Shown in pieces: positions 27,601 through 36,800 of a stretch of 64,000 nucleotides of DNA (position 1 is the stretch's first letter; every line of letters begins with the position of its first letter). This DNA is from Denitrovibrio acetiphilus DSM 12809. Its GTDB lineage: Bacteria > Chrysiogenota > Deferribacteres > Deferribacterales > Geovibrionaceae. The notes under the pieces were generated by a model. It searched no databases. It was not told the origin of the DNA and saw nothing but the letters and a program-made list of their open reading frames with translations. A program made the position numbers and the translations under genes. The DNA lies in assembly GCF_000025725.1 (NCBI RefSeq), contig NC_013943.1, positions 868,001 to 932,000 of the forward strand, in the 5' to 3' direction.

Positions 27601-29337
27601 CCTGAGAGCAGTTTTAAAGAACGGCAGAGGTTGTTTAAGCTTGCCACTGCTGCCACATGGAAAGATTATGACACGTCTTTAATCTCTGAGGGGGGCGGCA
27701 TCTTTGACCGCTCGGCGAAGAAGATAACTCTGAATAAACAGATGAAGCAGATGCTTAATTGTGATAAGTCTGTTGTAACCGGAGAAGAGCTGATTCATCT
27801 TATTCTTCTCATGAAGGCTGAACTCCTCTGGAATGGAGGTATCGGAACATATATCAAAGCATCTACAGAAACGAATGCTCAGGTGGGTGACCCCGCAAAC
27901 GATAATCTGCGTATAGATGCATCAGAATGCAATTTTATGGTTATTGGTGAAGGGGGAAACCTTGGTATCACTCAGCGGGCCCGCATCGAACTGGACATCA
28001 ACGGCGTCAAAGTGAACACTGACGCTCTGGATAACTCTGCCGGAGTTGATATGAGCGATCATGAAGTCAATCTTAAGATTATGTTTGATAAACTACTTGC
28101 TGCAAAACTTATCGAGAGTGTTCCTGCCAGAAATAAATACATAGAGAAACTGACCAAAGCCGTTGAACAGCATGTCCTTTCGGACAACTATCATCAGTCT
28201 ATGGTGGTAAGTTGCGGAGCTATGAGATATAGTGAAAATCCTGTTGTCTACAGGGAGCTTGCGAGATATCTGCGCGATATAGGACTTCTTGACTTCGGTA
28301 TAGAAAACATTGAGTTCGTCTCACAGGACAGAGCTCCGACCAGACCGGAGTTGTGCGTGCTGCTGGCATACTCTAAGATTTTCCTGTATAACAGTATCGA
28401 AGCGGATCTTGATATTGAGCACGAGCTTGTGAAGAGAGAGTATATGAATTACTATCCTCTGGATACACAGCAGAGGTTTGGTGAGAAGCTCTTTGAACAC
28501 TCACTCAGAAGAGAGATAGCGGCAACTGTCGTGGTGAACAGACTTACTAATCAGGCAGGGGCGACATTCTTTTACGAGCTTTATAAAAATAATAATGTCA
28601 GCTTTACAAAGCTGGCTGAAAGCTACCTCGTGGCGGAGGATGTGCTTAACTGTATTCCTCTGCGTCAGGAGCTTGAGAAGCTGGACAATAAGGCAGAGGC
28701 TAACGCAATTTATGTTGCTCTGATTGAGATAGAAAAAACTCTCAAAGTTGCAACTGCGTGGTTTCTTGAAGAAGCCAACAGGCAGCTTATCAAAGATAAT
28801 AAAGAGATCTTTGAAAAAGTCGTTGCGGCTATACCCCGGTATATATCTGCGGATATGAAAGAGAAGTATGATGAAATGGTTACCTCACTTACAGACAGAG
28901 GTATCCCTCAGAAGCTTGCGAAAGCTGTTTGTAATATACGATACAGCAAATCCGCTTTTGATATATTTGATCTGGCTGTTAAGAACGGTTCAGATGTTAA
29001 GGATGTTCTTTACTGTTACTATGATGCGGGCTATAAGCTTGGCATCAACGAACTTACAACAGGAATGAAAAATGTTAAGATTCGTGATGAGTGGGAACGG
29101 GTAAACCTTGAAAGCATACTTATAAGGGTAAAATTAATACAGAAAGACATAACAGCGCATGCATGTTGCAGTGAAAGAAAATGGCTGGATAAGCTGATAT
29201 CTTCTGAACCAAAATTCTTTGAAAACTATAGGAATTTTCTTGCAACTGTTCGGGATGGCGAGATAGACAGCCTGGTTCCGTACAACGTTGTGCTTGATAT
29301 GTTTCATAATTTGATCAGGAAGGTGGATAGTCAATGA
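24628..29337 (+). CDS. gdhB: NAD-specific glutamate dehydrogenase, large (GDH-180) type
   Basis: Very large (1569-residue) NAD-dependent glutamate dehydrogenase, which deaminates glutamate to 2-oxoglutarate. The length and layout match the ~180-kDa class: a long N-terminal regulatory half with ACT-like regions, then the catalytic core (~770-1100) with GGKVARGGLRFSDR, the PVGSKGGF glycine/lysine loop, FWLGDAFASGGSTGYDHK, and VGIGDMAGDVFGNGM. A long helical C-terminal domain follows. The ribosome site is GGGGGAAG before the ATG. It overlaps the M16 protease start by four bases, so the two are probably co-expressed. Confidence 0.97.
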   Translation: MNPSNFSCITKSDFGEYNYDLISEKHSRIFGKYKQENEVLFDFSGLVIGHIPLHMIKFLSDEDLENFIKYLFDVLNGRRKKKAYIKPDNLEAADFLIGNFSLISAVTDDRPFIYDSIWGYLQERDYKNLFILHPIFNVERDSKGNVVKVSETSIGSRNESFVMVFLENKEGNILKDIAKDIQEIYEHTIVAVDDFHKITELLHNLSTEYRSSSIDVSRFIHWLLQDNFIFQGARVIDIDQEDKCSTCNKLGVFRLDSSEPDYASIRSYIENDKFNFVEGYPVVVDKALRRSRMKERGYLNRILFLDKSSGFTRVICILGLFSRKGRHTLPYDIPIIKEKVKETLNHFNFVHGSHDYKWIRDLINTFPKVELFNFTKQLMIKMLELIISMQGTNQVRICYMDFRPLSNLFFFVALPEDRFSYELVKEIETYLMQQFDASVLDVSVRQDEHKRYFLHFHLYVKNIEVLENIDEGKVKGGIYNMMRTWDSNLYDVIRERLGGSEVDTVYHKYVSMFSETYIARNSAEASFGDIKILENLEGVRSRLYTDNGTAVLKIYSGARYLLTELMPILDNIGLKVYEEDTYKLVYGDEKHYVNAVYFADIDDPEAFCAEYGTIIPELISKILTGSVESDKLNGLSMSEKLTYRQIGLLRGLRNFIRQIESSFTLKTLNNSLIHNSGVAKLLVQLFEEKYNPANKKPNIEPISDKIMEGIDSVMSVAEDKALRYYLWVLGGIVRTNYFRLPEREYMSFKIASKTLDIIHEPRPMFEIFVHSAQMDGIHLRGGKVARGGLRFSDRIDDYRTEVLGLVKAQMVKNAVIVPVGSKGGFIVKHRLADKAADKENVIKQYKNYIKALLDITDNYVNSKVVHPDRVKIYDQPDPYLVVAADKGTATFSDLANSVSVERGFWLGDAFASGGSTGYDHKKVAITAKGAWESVKRHFREMGKDIQTVPFTVVGIGDMAGDVFGNGMLLSRQIKLQAAFNHMHIFIDPDPDPESSFKERQRLFKLATAATWKDYDTSLISEGGGIFDRSAKKITLNKQMKQMLNCDKSVVTGEELIHLILLMKAELLWNGGIGTYIKASTETNAQVGDPANDNLRIDASECNFMVIGEGGNLGITQRARIELDINGVKVNTDALDNSAGVDMSDHEVNLKIMFDKLLAAKLIESVPARNKYIEKLTKAVEQHVLSDNYHQSMVVSCGAMRYSENPVVYRELARYLRDIGLLDFGIENIEFVSQDRAPTRPELCVLLAYSKIFLYNSIEADLDIEHELVKREYMNYYPLDTQQRFGEKLFEHSLRREIAATVVVNRLTNQAGATFFYELYKNNNVSFTKLAESYLVAEDVLNCIPLRQELEKLDNKAEANAIYVALIEIEKTLKVATAWFLEEANRQLIKDNKEIFEKVVAAIPRYISADMKEKYDEMVTSLTDRGIPQKLAKAVCNIRYSKSAFDIFDLAVKNGSDVKDVLYCYYDAGYKLGINELTTGMKNVKIRDEWERVNLESILIRVKLIQKDITAHACCSERKWLDKLISSEPKFFENYRNFLATVRDGEIDSLVPYNVVLDMFHNLIRKVDSQ

Positions 29338-30626
29338 TTAGAAAGCTGCTGATTGCGGTTTTTATTATAGTTATAGCCGGAGGTAATGTGTTGGCACAGC
29401 AGATAGAAAAACTGGACAATGGACTCACGCTTATTTATAAGCAGATACCGAATGTTAATGTCGTGTCTGTGCAGGCATGGATAAAAACAGGCTCTGTTAA
29501 TGAGACCCAGAAAGAGAACGGAATATCTCACTTTCTGGAACACATGGTTTTTAAGGGGACAGACAAATTTGCCCCCGGCGATATAGACTCCCTCGTTGAA
29601 AGCAGTGGCGGTGTCTTAAACGCTGCCACCAGTAAAGATTATACTTTCTATTATGTAACAGCCCCTTCACATAAGGCGGAGGTCGCTTTTGACACTATCT
29701 CTGAGATGGTCTTTCATGCGAAGTTTATCCCTGAGGAGATTGCTAAAGAGAAGCCCGTTGTTGTGCAGGAGATAAAGAGAAAGTTTGACAGACCGACAGC
29801 GGAGATGTGGACTGATTTTGCTGAAATAATGTTTGGCGGTACTCCATACAGCAGAGAGGTTATCGGGACAGAGGATAATGTTAACGCATTTACGAGAGAT
29901 ATGCTTGTTGACTACTACAACAGGTATTATCACCCGGAGAATATGACACTAGTTGTTGTTGGGGACACTGATTTTAAAAAGGTGAGAGAGCTTGCGGATA
30001 AGTATTTCAGCTATAAACGTCAGGTGAGCCCGGGGCATAGGTACAGCAAAATCACAACTCTTGACCTTAAGGAAAATATAGAGAAGACTATAAGCAAAGA
30101 CCTTTCGCAGGAATACGGCATAATGAGCTTTCCGGCTGAAGGGCTTATGGAAAGCGATGTTTATTCACTTGAGGTTCTGGGAGAAGCGCTTTCCGGCGGC
30201 GAGTTTTCCGCTCTTAATCTGCGTATGAAGTATAATAATCCTCTGGTTAACAGTATTACCGGAGGCTACTACGGGGTGCGCACAACCGGTTGCTTTATCT
30301 TTACATATAATGCCCAGCCTGGCAGGTCTGATGAAATAAAAAGTGAAATTCTGAAGATTATTAATGATCTGTCTGATATACTTACTGATGAGACAATAGA
30401 AAAGGCTAAAAACAGATTAAAAAGCCAGTCTGTGTTTCAGCGTGAAAAGTCATCCAGCGAGGCGAATGATATCGGTTATTCATATACTGTCGGACGTCCG
30501 GACTATTATCACGATTTTCTTGAGAACATGAATAAAGTCAGCAAAAAAAGTATAATGACTTCTGTTAAAAATATATTTGACAAAAAATACCTTTGGCTGA
30601 GAACGTTGCCTGATAAGGAGAAATAG
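29334..30626 (+). CDS. M16-family zinc protease, exported
   Basis: 430-residue insulinase/processing-peptidase-like protein with an N-terminal signal peptide (~1-21, ending GGNVLAQ). The inverted zinc motif HFLEH with the downstream Glu is present (ISHFLEHMVFKGT), and the C-terminal M16 domain has the expected pairing region. It is probably a periplasmic peptidase. It begins inside the gdhB stop (ATGA), eight bases before the next gene on the same strand. The substrate is unknown. Confidence 0.93.
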   Translation: MIRKLLIAVFIIVIAGGNVLAQQIEKLDNGLTLIYKQIPNVNVVSVQAWIKTGSVNETQKENGISHFLEHMVFKGTDKFAPGDIDSLVESSGGVLNAATSKDYTFYYVTAPSHKAEVAFDTISEMVFHAKFIPEEIAKEKPVVVQEIKRKFDRPTAEMWTDFAEIMFGGTPYSREVIGTEDNVNAFTRDMLVDYYNRYYHPENMTLVVVGDTDFKKVRELADKYFSYKRQVSPGHRYSKITTLDLKENIEKTISKDLSQEYGIMSFPAEGLMESDVYSLEVLGEALSGGEFSALNLRMKYNNPLVNSITGGYYGVRTTGCFIFTYNAQPGRSDEIKSEILKIINDLSDILTDETIEKAKNRLKSQSVFQREKSSSEANDIGYSYTVGRPDYYHDFLENMNKVSKKSIMTSVKNIFDKKYLWLRTLPDKEK

Positions 30627-30633
30627 TTCTGTC

Positions 30634-33276
30634 ATGATTGAACTGCCTATGAGCGGATTCGCAGGAAGACGCGAACTTAAAGATAAACTTGCAGAGCTTT
30701 TGTCACAAGAGCTTGTTGACGAATCACTTATTATAAATGTGTACGGTCCCGAAGGGGTCGGAAAAAGCACTCTTGTAGCCGCTGTTGTGGAAGGTCTGCA
30801 CAAGAAAGCATTTATAGCGGATATTGATATGAATATGCGATGTCTGCGCTTTCCGGAGAATGCTCTGTTTGCCATCAGGCAGGAGATAGGACCTGGGATT
30901 GCTGATAGCTTTGCACTGTTTGACCTGCTTTATTTAATGCGGATTGAACGCATACACGGCAAAACACAAGTTCCCCCTTCAAAGTTTTTTTACCACAACT
31001 CAGCAGTTCTCAACAGCGTTTTTGAAAAATACAAATCAGATTCACATTTTAGCCGTAATTTCTATAAAGCTGTTGAGGATGGACTTCTCGACGAGTGGTT
31101 TGAACTATATGCCAGAAAAGCGGTCTTGCGAATGTTTCAGGCACAAAATCAACTCAACTGGGAATCTCTGATCACTGCGTTTGCTCAGGGGATGAAAGAC
31201 TATAAGAAGAAAACCGGCAAGGACATGATAATCATCGTGGAGAATGCCGACGATATCTTTGAGATAGATGACAGCGGAAACAGCTGGGCAGTTACTATTG
31301 CCGACAAAGCTCAATGTGGTAAATTCATATATTTATCAAAAACCTGCCTGCATCCGCAAAAGACAGGTGAGCACTCGCTTACTTTGCATCTTGATAATTT
31401 CGACAACGATGACGGGCGCGCATATTTCGATTCAATAGGGATAGACAGGGAAGCGGTTGTTGACACAGTGCTTGAAAATACAGGAGGGAATCCTGCCCTT
31501 GCGAGCTACTGTATTGAAACATCCGATATGATGGAAGAACGCGACGGTCGACCTGCAACGCCTGATATCTATGAGTCCGATGCGGAGAGCATTGTGCATC
31601 TCCACCTGAGTAATCTTAAGAGTGATGTTGCGGTATTTGCAAAAGTTATGAGCGCCGTCAGGCTTTTTGACACAGAGCTGTTTGAAGCTGTCCGTGCAGA
31701 ATTTGCAAGAGATACTGACAAGAGAACTCTGCCGATGAAAGTTTTTACTGACATGCGCTTTGTCGAAAGGCTTGGCGGAGGATTTTACGCTGTACAGAGA
31801 GCCTATAAACAGCAAGCAATGAAAGCCCTTGATCCGGAAACACTGGAGAACATAAATTATCTTGCTTATCGTTTTCATATGTCTAAGCTTAACTCTCCGG
31901 AGGATTTCCTTAATTTCCCGTTGCATCTCTATGAAGCACTCCATCATGCTAAGGCTACTTTGGATATAGATGGATTTATCATGTGGTTCAGAGGGATAGA
32001 GAAAGAATACCTCTCTGCTGAGTTCTTTAATATGTGGCTTGGCATGTACGAAATAGTGAAAGAACACGTTGCGGAGGTGCTTGGCTCAACCCACGAAGAG
32101 ACTGTAAGCTTCAGTAACACCCTCGCATATCTCTATCTGCGTGCTGGGAGACCGATCAACGCAGAAGATACAATGAAAAAAACTCTTGATGATTTTATTG
32201 CTCATTTTGGAAAAAATACTGCTGAGACAGTTCTTCCTATGAATAAACTTGCTTCGATTTATATGCAGACGGGGGATTATGACGCAGCGGAATCTATTTA
32301 TGCAAACGGACTTAAAATACGCGAAGATGCCCTAGGTAAAGAGCATAGGGATGTTGCAGACAGCTTACTTCGGCTTGCAAACTTATATAAGCAACTTGAT
32401 AAAAAAGGCGAGTCCCTTGCATTTGTCGAGCGTGCTGCTGTCATACTGAATAAAGGTAAAGAACAAAACGATGATGACAGGCTGGAAGCAGAAGAGAATA
32501 TGGCAGAAGTATATGCTGAAACAAAAAATATGGCGAAAGCTGTTCAGATATATAAGAAGGTCTGTGCGCTGAAGAAAGAAAAGTTCGGTGAATATGCCAA
32601 GGAAACTATTAGAAGTCAGGTGAAATATGCTGAATCTGTTCTCAAAAACGGACAGCCGGGAAAAGCTGTCAAAGTTTATGAGGATGTTCTGGATAAAACT
32701 GCAAAAACCTTTGGAGGCAAAAGCAAAGCTGCCGCTGCCGCTGTAAACGATCTGGCTTTTGCTTATCAGAAGAATAAAGAATATGATAAAGCTGAAGAGA
32801 TGCACAAGCGTGCACTTGAGATAAAAAACGAACTTTACGGAGACAATCACCCGAGCACTGCAACCACAGTTTCAAATTATGCCCAGCTTCAATATCTGGT
32901 GGGGGATCTGGCAAGTGCGGAAATTGGCTATAAGAAAGCAACGAAGGTTTATGAGACTGTTCTTGGAAGAGTACATCAAAAAACTGCTCTTGGGTTTAAT
33001 AATCTTGGCTTCCTTACTTCAAGGATGGGACATTTTGATATGGCTGAGAAATATTATCTGGATGCCCTGAATAGCAAAAAGGCTCTTGGAGAAGAAAAAA
33101 CAGTATCTTTTGCTTCAACGCTAAATAACCTCGGGGAACTTATGTTCAGGATGGGACGAAAGGAAGAAGCAAAGGGCTATCTTGAAAAAGCACTGGAGAT
33201 ATACAGAGATGCGCTTGGTGATGAACACAGCACTACACAAGTGATAATCAAAAATCTTGCAGTAGTTAATAAGTAA
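30634..33276 (+). CDS. STAND-like P-loop NTPase with kinesin-light-chain-type TPR repeats
   Basis: 880-residue protein. The N-terminal GFAGRRELKDKLAELL and Walker A GPEGVGKST (38-46), with a Walker-B-like segment MIIIVENADDIFEI (~205-217), mark an AAA_16/STAND-type NTPase. A middle helical region follows (~300-480). From ~490 to the end there are about eight ~42-residue TPRs of the kinesin-light-chain kind, e.g. LAFAYQKNKEYDKAEEMHKRAL and LGELMFRMGRKEEAKGYLEKAL. No effector domain (TIR, nuclease, protease, HTH) or signal peptide is visible. The ATG at 30634 has GGAG 13 bases before it. STAND proteins act as switches in signalling or defence, and the role here is unknown. Confidence 0.85.
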   Translation: MIELPMSGFAGRRELKDKLAELLSQELVDESLIINVYGPEGVGKSTLVAAVVEGLHKKAFIADIDMNMRCLRFPENALFAIRQEIGPGIADSFALFDLLYLMRIERIHGKTQVPPSKFFYHNSAVLNSVFEKYKSDSHFSRNFYKAVEDGLLDEWFELYARKAVLRMFQAQNQLNWESLITAFAQGMKDYKKKTGKDMIIIVENADDIFEIDDSGNSWAVTIADKAQCGKFIYLSKTCLHPQKTGEHSLTLHLDNFDNDDGRAYFDSIGIDREAVVDTVLENTGGNPALASYCIETSDMMEERDGRPATPDIYESDAESIVHLHLSNLKSDVAVFAKVMSAVRLFDTELFEAVRAEFARDTDKRTLPMKVFTDMRFVERLGGGFYAVQRAYKQQAMKALDPETLENINYLAYRFHMSKLNSPEDFLNFPLHLYEALHHAKATLDIDGFIMWFRGIEKEYLSAEFFNMWLGMYEIVKEHVAEVLGSTHEETVSFSNTLAYLYLRAGRPINAEDTMKKTLDDFIAHFGKNTAETVLPMNKLASIYMQTGDYDAAESIYANGLKIREDALGKEHRDVADSLLRLANLYKQLDKKGESLAFVERAAVILNKGKEQNDDDRLEAEENMAEVYAETKNMAKAVQIYKKVCALKKEKFGEYAKETIRSQVKYAESVLKNGQPGKAVKVYEDVLDKTAKTFGGKSKAAAAAVNDLAFAYQKNKEYDKAEEMHKRALEIKNELYGDNHPSTATTVSNYAQLQYLVGDLASAEIGYKKATKVYETVLGRVHQKTALGFNNLGFLTSRMGHFDMAEKYYLDALNSKKALGEEKTVSFASTLNNLGELMFRMGRKEEAKGYLEKALEIYRDALGDEHSTTQVIIKNLAVVNK

Positions 33277-33325
33277 TATCTTTCCTCACGATTGATTTTA
33301 TCTTTAATATTAAGACTCATCATAG

Positions 33326-33349
33326 AAAAAGCCCGCTTTGAGGGCGGGC
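33326..33349 (-). terminator. Rho-independent terminator after superoxide reductase
   Basis: Six GC pairs (GCCCGC 33331-33336 with GCGGGC 33344-33349) plus A-T extension. On the minus strand a T run follows, so it serves the superoxide reductase gene. It may also stop the plus-strand STAND-TPR transcript, although the plus-side T tract is weak. Confidence 0.85.
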
Positions 33350-33374
33350 TTGGTAGTTTTAAACTTTGGAATAA

Positions 33375-33761
33375 CTAGAAAGTAACTTCTGCGCTTCCTT
33401 CCCATAAACCGTGAATGTTGCAATAGGATGTAGCGATAAGTGTTCCTGCTTTTTCAAGTTTGATTTTGCAGGTAGAAACAGGTTCAGCATAAGCTGGTCC
33501 CTGATTTGCGCCGGCAGCAGCTTCACCGTGAGCAGAATACTCAAATCTTCCGAGGTTTATTACAGGACCCTCGGCAGGTTTGAAGTAGAGTGATATCCAG
33601 CTAATAAAGTGTTCTGTTGTATTAGGATGTGGGATCTCTTTCCCCACGGAAACTTCAACTACAAATGGTTCTCCGGCTTTAATACCTTCAGGTACGACAA
33701 TTACCGGAACGTGTTTTTCAGATTTGAAATCTGCTGTTTTTACGAATTCTCCGATTGACAT
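33375..33761 (-). CDS. Superoxide reductase (neelaredoxin type)
   Basis: Cytosolic 128-residue iron protein that reduces superoxide to peroxide without making oxygen. The Fe(His)4Cys site is complete: H17 (EKHVP, with the conserved E15-K16), H45 and H51 (HPNTTEH), C114 and H117 (CNIHGLW). There is no N-terminal desulforedoxin domain, so it is the one-iron class. A strong AAAGGAGG precedes the ATG. Its own promoter and terminator indicate a single-gene unit. It supports an anaerobic or microaerophilic lifestyle. Confidence 0.96.
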   Translation of the reverse strand: MSIGEFVKTADFKSEKHVPVIVVPEGIKAGEPFVVEVSVGKEIPHPNTTEHFISWISLYFKPAEGPVINLGRFEYSAHGEAAAGANQGPAYAEPVSTCKIKLEKAGTLIATSYCNIHGLWEGSAEVTF

Positions 33762-33806
33762 ATTCAGCCTCCTTTATTGCGAGTAATTAATTTTACTTAC
33801 AGATAC

Positions 33807-33835
33807 ACAATATCACAACCCAAAATTAAAATCAA
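33807..33835 (-). promoter_or_regulatory. Probable sigma-70 promoter of superoxide reductase gene
   Basis: On the minus strand TTGATT (33835-33830), 17-base spacer, TATTGT (33812-33807). The predicted start lies about 40 bases before the ATG. Confidence 0.45.
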
Positions 33836-33869
33836 ACCTGATTAGTCTTTTTTTGTGATTTTAATATGC

Positions 33870-36800
33870 TCATGTTGTGAAATACTCCGCAGAGCTGTTG
33901 TGTATGATGATCGCACAAGTAGTATACTCAGAGACCATTTCATGGTTTTCTGTAATGCTGACACCTATTTGTGAGAAGTCTAATATACTGTCGAGCTGGT
34001 TATTCTGTGCCAGGTCAGGACATGACGGGTATCCGAAACTGTATCTTCGCCCTGAATAGCCCAGAGATATTATGCCGTGTGCTGTTTTGGCGTCTGCATG
34101 GTCGATTTTCAGATCCGTGCGTATCATTTTATGAGCATATTCAGCCATCGCTTCTGCGAATTCTGTGAAAAAGCCGTGAAACTGATAATATTTTTTGTAT
34201 TCGTTGTTTTTAAATAGCTGCTGGCAATACTCCGCCGGTTTACTGCCTGCTGTGACGATATGGAATGCCACAACATCCTTTACACCGGAAGAAACAGGGT
34301 GAAAATAATCTGCAAGGCATACTCCATTCTCTAAGTTCTGCCTTGGGAAGACGAATCGTGTCAGTTCACTTCCGTCTTCATTATAAACGATAAGCTCTTC
34401 ACCGTCTGAATTACACGGGAAATAGGCGTATCTTATCCCCATTTCGAGGAGCTCTTTATCTTTGATCTCCTGAACAGTTTCGTTAAATTCAGGTATCACA
34501 GTTTTAGTAAGGAGTTCTTCATATTCATAATCCGGCATGTTTTTTTTGCTGTAGCCCCACCTGTGAGAGAAGAGTGCAAGCTTGTTCATGTATTCAAGTA
34601 TGTCGTCTGCTGTATAGTTCTCTGCTGTTTTAACTCCGAAGAATGGTGGTGCTGGCGGTGTCTCAAGCTTAGGGCTCTGCACTTTTTTAGGTTTGGCAGA
34701 AATATCTGCGTAGGTCTTTTCCGGTGCGATGCTTCCTTCGCTCTCTCCGCTGAGAACTTTTAAAGCGTCAAATGCGTCACGGCAATAACTCACCATGCCT
34801 GGCATAATGGGCATACAATCATTTTTAACAAATTTTTCAGTGAGGGCAGCCCCTCCGAGCAGTACCTTTTTGCTAAGCCCCTGCCTGTTTATCTCGGCGA
34901 TATTCTCACGCATTATGTTAGTAGACTTAACAAGAAGCCCGCTCATCCCGATGGCGTCCGCATCCATCTCAACAGCTTTTGCGATCATCTCTTCAACTGA
35001 AACCTTTATGCCGAGATTATAAACTTCGTAACCGTTATTTGAGAGTATTATATCAACAAGGTTTTTGCCTATGTCGTGTACATCACCTTTAACAGTTGCG
35101 AGGACTATGCGCCCTCTTGTTTCGGTATCGCTTTTCTCCATAAAAGGCTCAAGCACTGTGACAGCGGTTTTCATAGTTTCCGCTGATTGTAAGACGAACG
35201 GCAGAAGCATTTTGCCTGCTCCGAAGAGTTCGCCTATCTCTTTCATAGTGTCGAGCATGATGTTGTTTATTATTTCTATGGGCTTCATAGTCTGCATCAG
35301 GGCTGTCAGTGTTTCTTCCAGTCCTGCTTTGCGTCCTTTCTTAATGAGGTTTTTTAGCATCTCATCAGGCGGCAGATCAGTTTTCTCCTCCTGCTGAACA
35401 ATCCCCTCTTTTTTGCTGAAATGTTCTATAAAGGCCGAAAGTGCTCCTTCCTGACCTGCGAGGAGGTCTTTACTGACTTTAATGTCTTCTTCCGGTATGG
35501 CAGCCTGCGGCATAACTTTTGATGCGTGCACAATTGCCATGTCAAGCCCGTGTTCAACGGCTTCGTGAAGAAAAACGGAGTTGAGTATCGGTCTGCTGTC
35601 TTTTGACAGACCGAATGAGATATTAGATAGCCCGAGGGCAGTTTTTGCCCCTGTGAGCTTTTCTTTTATCATTTTAATGGCTTTATTTGTCTGTATTGCG
35701 GCATCAACTAGTGTTTTGTCTCCGCTGCCTATGGAGAATGTCAGTGGATCGAAAATAAGGTCATTGGGGTTCAGACCGTATTCTTTGGTAAATATATTAT
35801 ATATGCGCTCTGCGATTTCGAATTTTTTTTCTGCGGTCATCGCCATGCCGTCTTCGTCGATGGTAAGTGCTATGACAGAGGCGGGGTGTTTTTTTACTGC
35901 TCGGAGAATGATATGCAGTTTTTCCCCACCGTCTTCAAAGTTTATAGAATTTATTACAGGCTTGCCCGCACAGGACTTCAGAGCTGTTTCAACAACGTCC
36001 GGTTCGGTGGAGTCTATCACCACTGGTGCGGTGAGTGTTTTGTTCAGCAGATGCATAAACTTTGCCATATCTGCTTTTTCGTCACGTCCGGCATATGCAA
36101 CACAAGCATCGATAAAGTGTGCTCCGGTTTCCTCCTGCTCTTTCGCGACTGCAAGCATACCGTCGAAGTCTTCTGCGAGAAGCAGTTCACGGAAGGCTTT
36201 ACTGCCGTTTGCGTTTGCCCTTTCTCCGATGAGTGCAGGAGGGGGAGTCTGCATGAGCGTGGTGGATACGTATAGGCTTGAGGATTCGCCTGTGTACTCT
36301 TTAGCCTGTGGCTTGTTTGGTTTATATTTGTCTGCTATGGGGCGCAGTGCCTTTATATGCTCCGGTGTTGTTCCACAGCATCCTCCGAGTACACCGATGG
36401 GGAACTCCTGTACCATTCCTTCCACAATTTTTGCCATTTTGTCCGGTGTCATGTCGTAAACCATCTGTCCGCCTCTGTTTTCAGGCAGACCGGCGTTTGG
36501 TATGCACGAGATACGTCCGTTGAAGTTCTGCGCGAGGTCGTTTATAGGGTTGTGCATGAGGTCAGGTCCCGTAGAACAGTTAAGTCCGAGGGAGAAAACA
36601 GGATATTCACGCAGGAGTGTTACGGCTGCTGATATGTCTGTCCCCATCAGCATTGTTCCGTTCTGCTCTACTGTGATGGAAACCATAACAGGTGCATCAG
36701 AGTTTTTTTCGGCTTTGACGTCTATAACGGCATTAAGTGCTGATTTTATTTGTAAAAGATCCTGACATGTTTCAATAATGAAGAGATCAACGCCCCCTTC

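Noticed and set aside
35581-36459. 292-codon plus-strand frame opposite metH
   Set aside because: Shadow of the metH coding strand, with serine/alanine-rich composition. metH is complete on the other strand.
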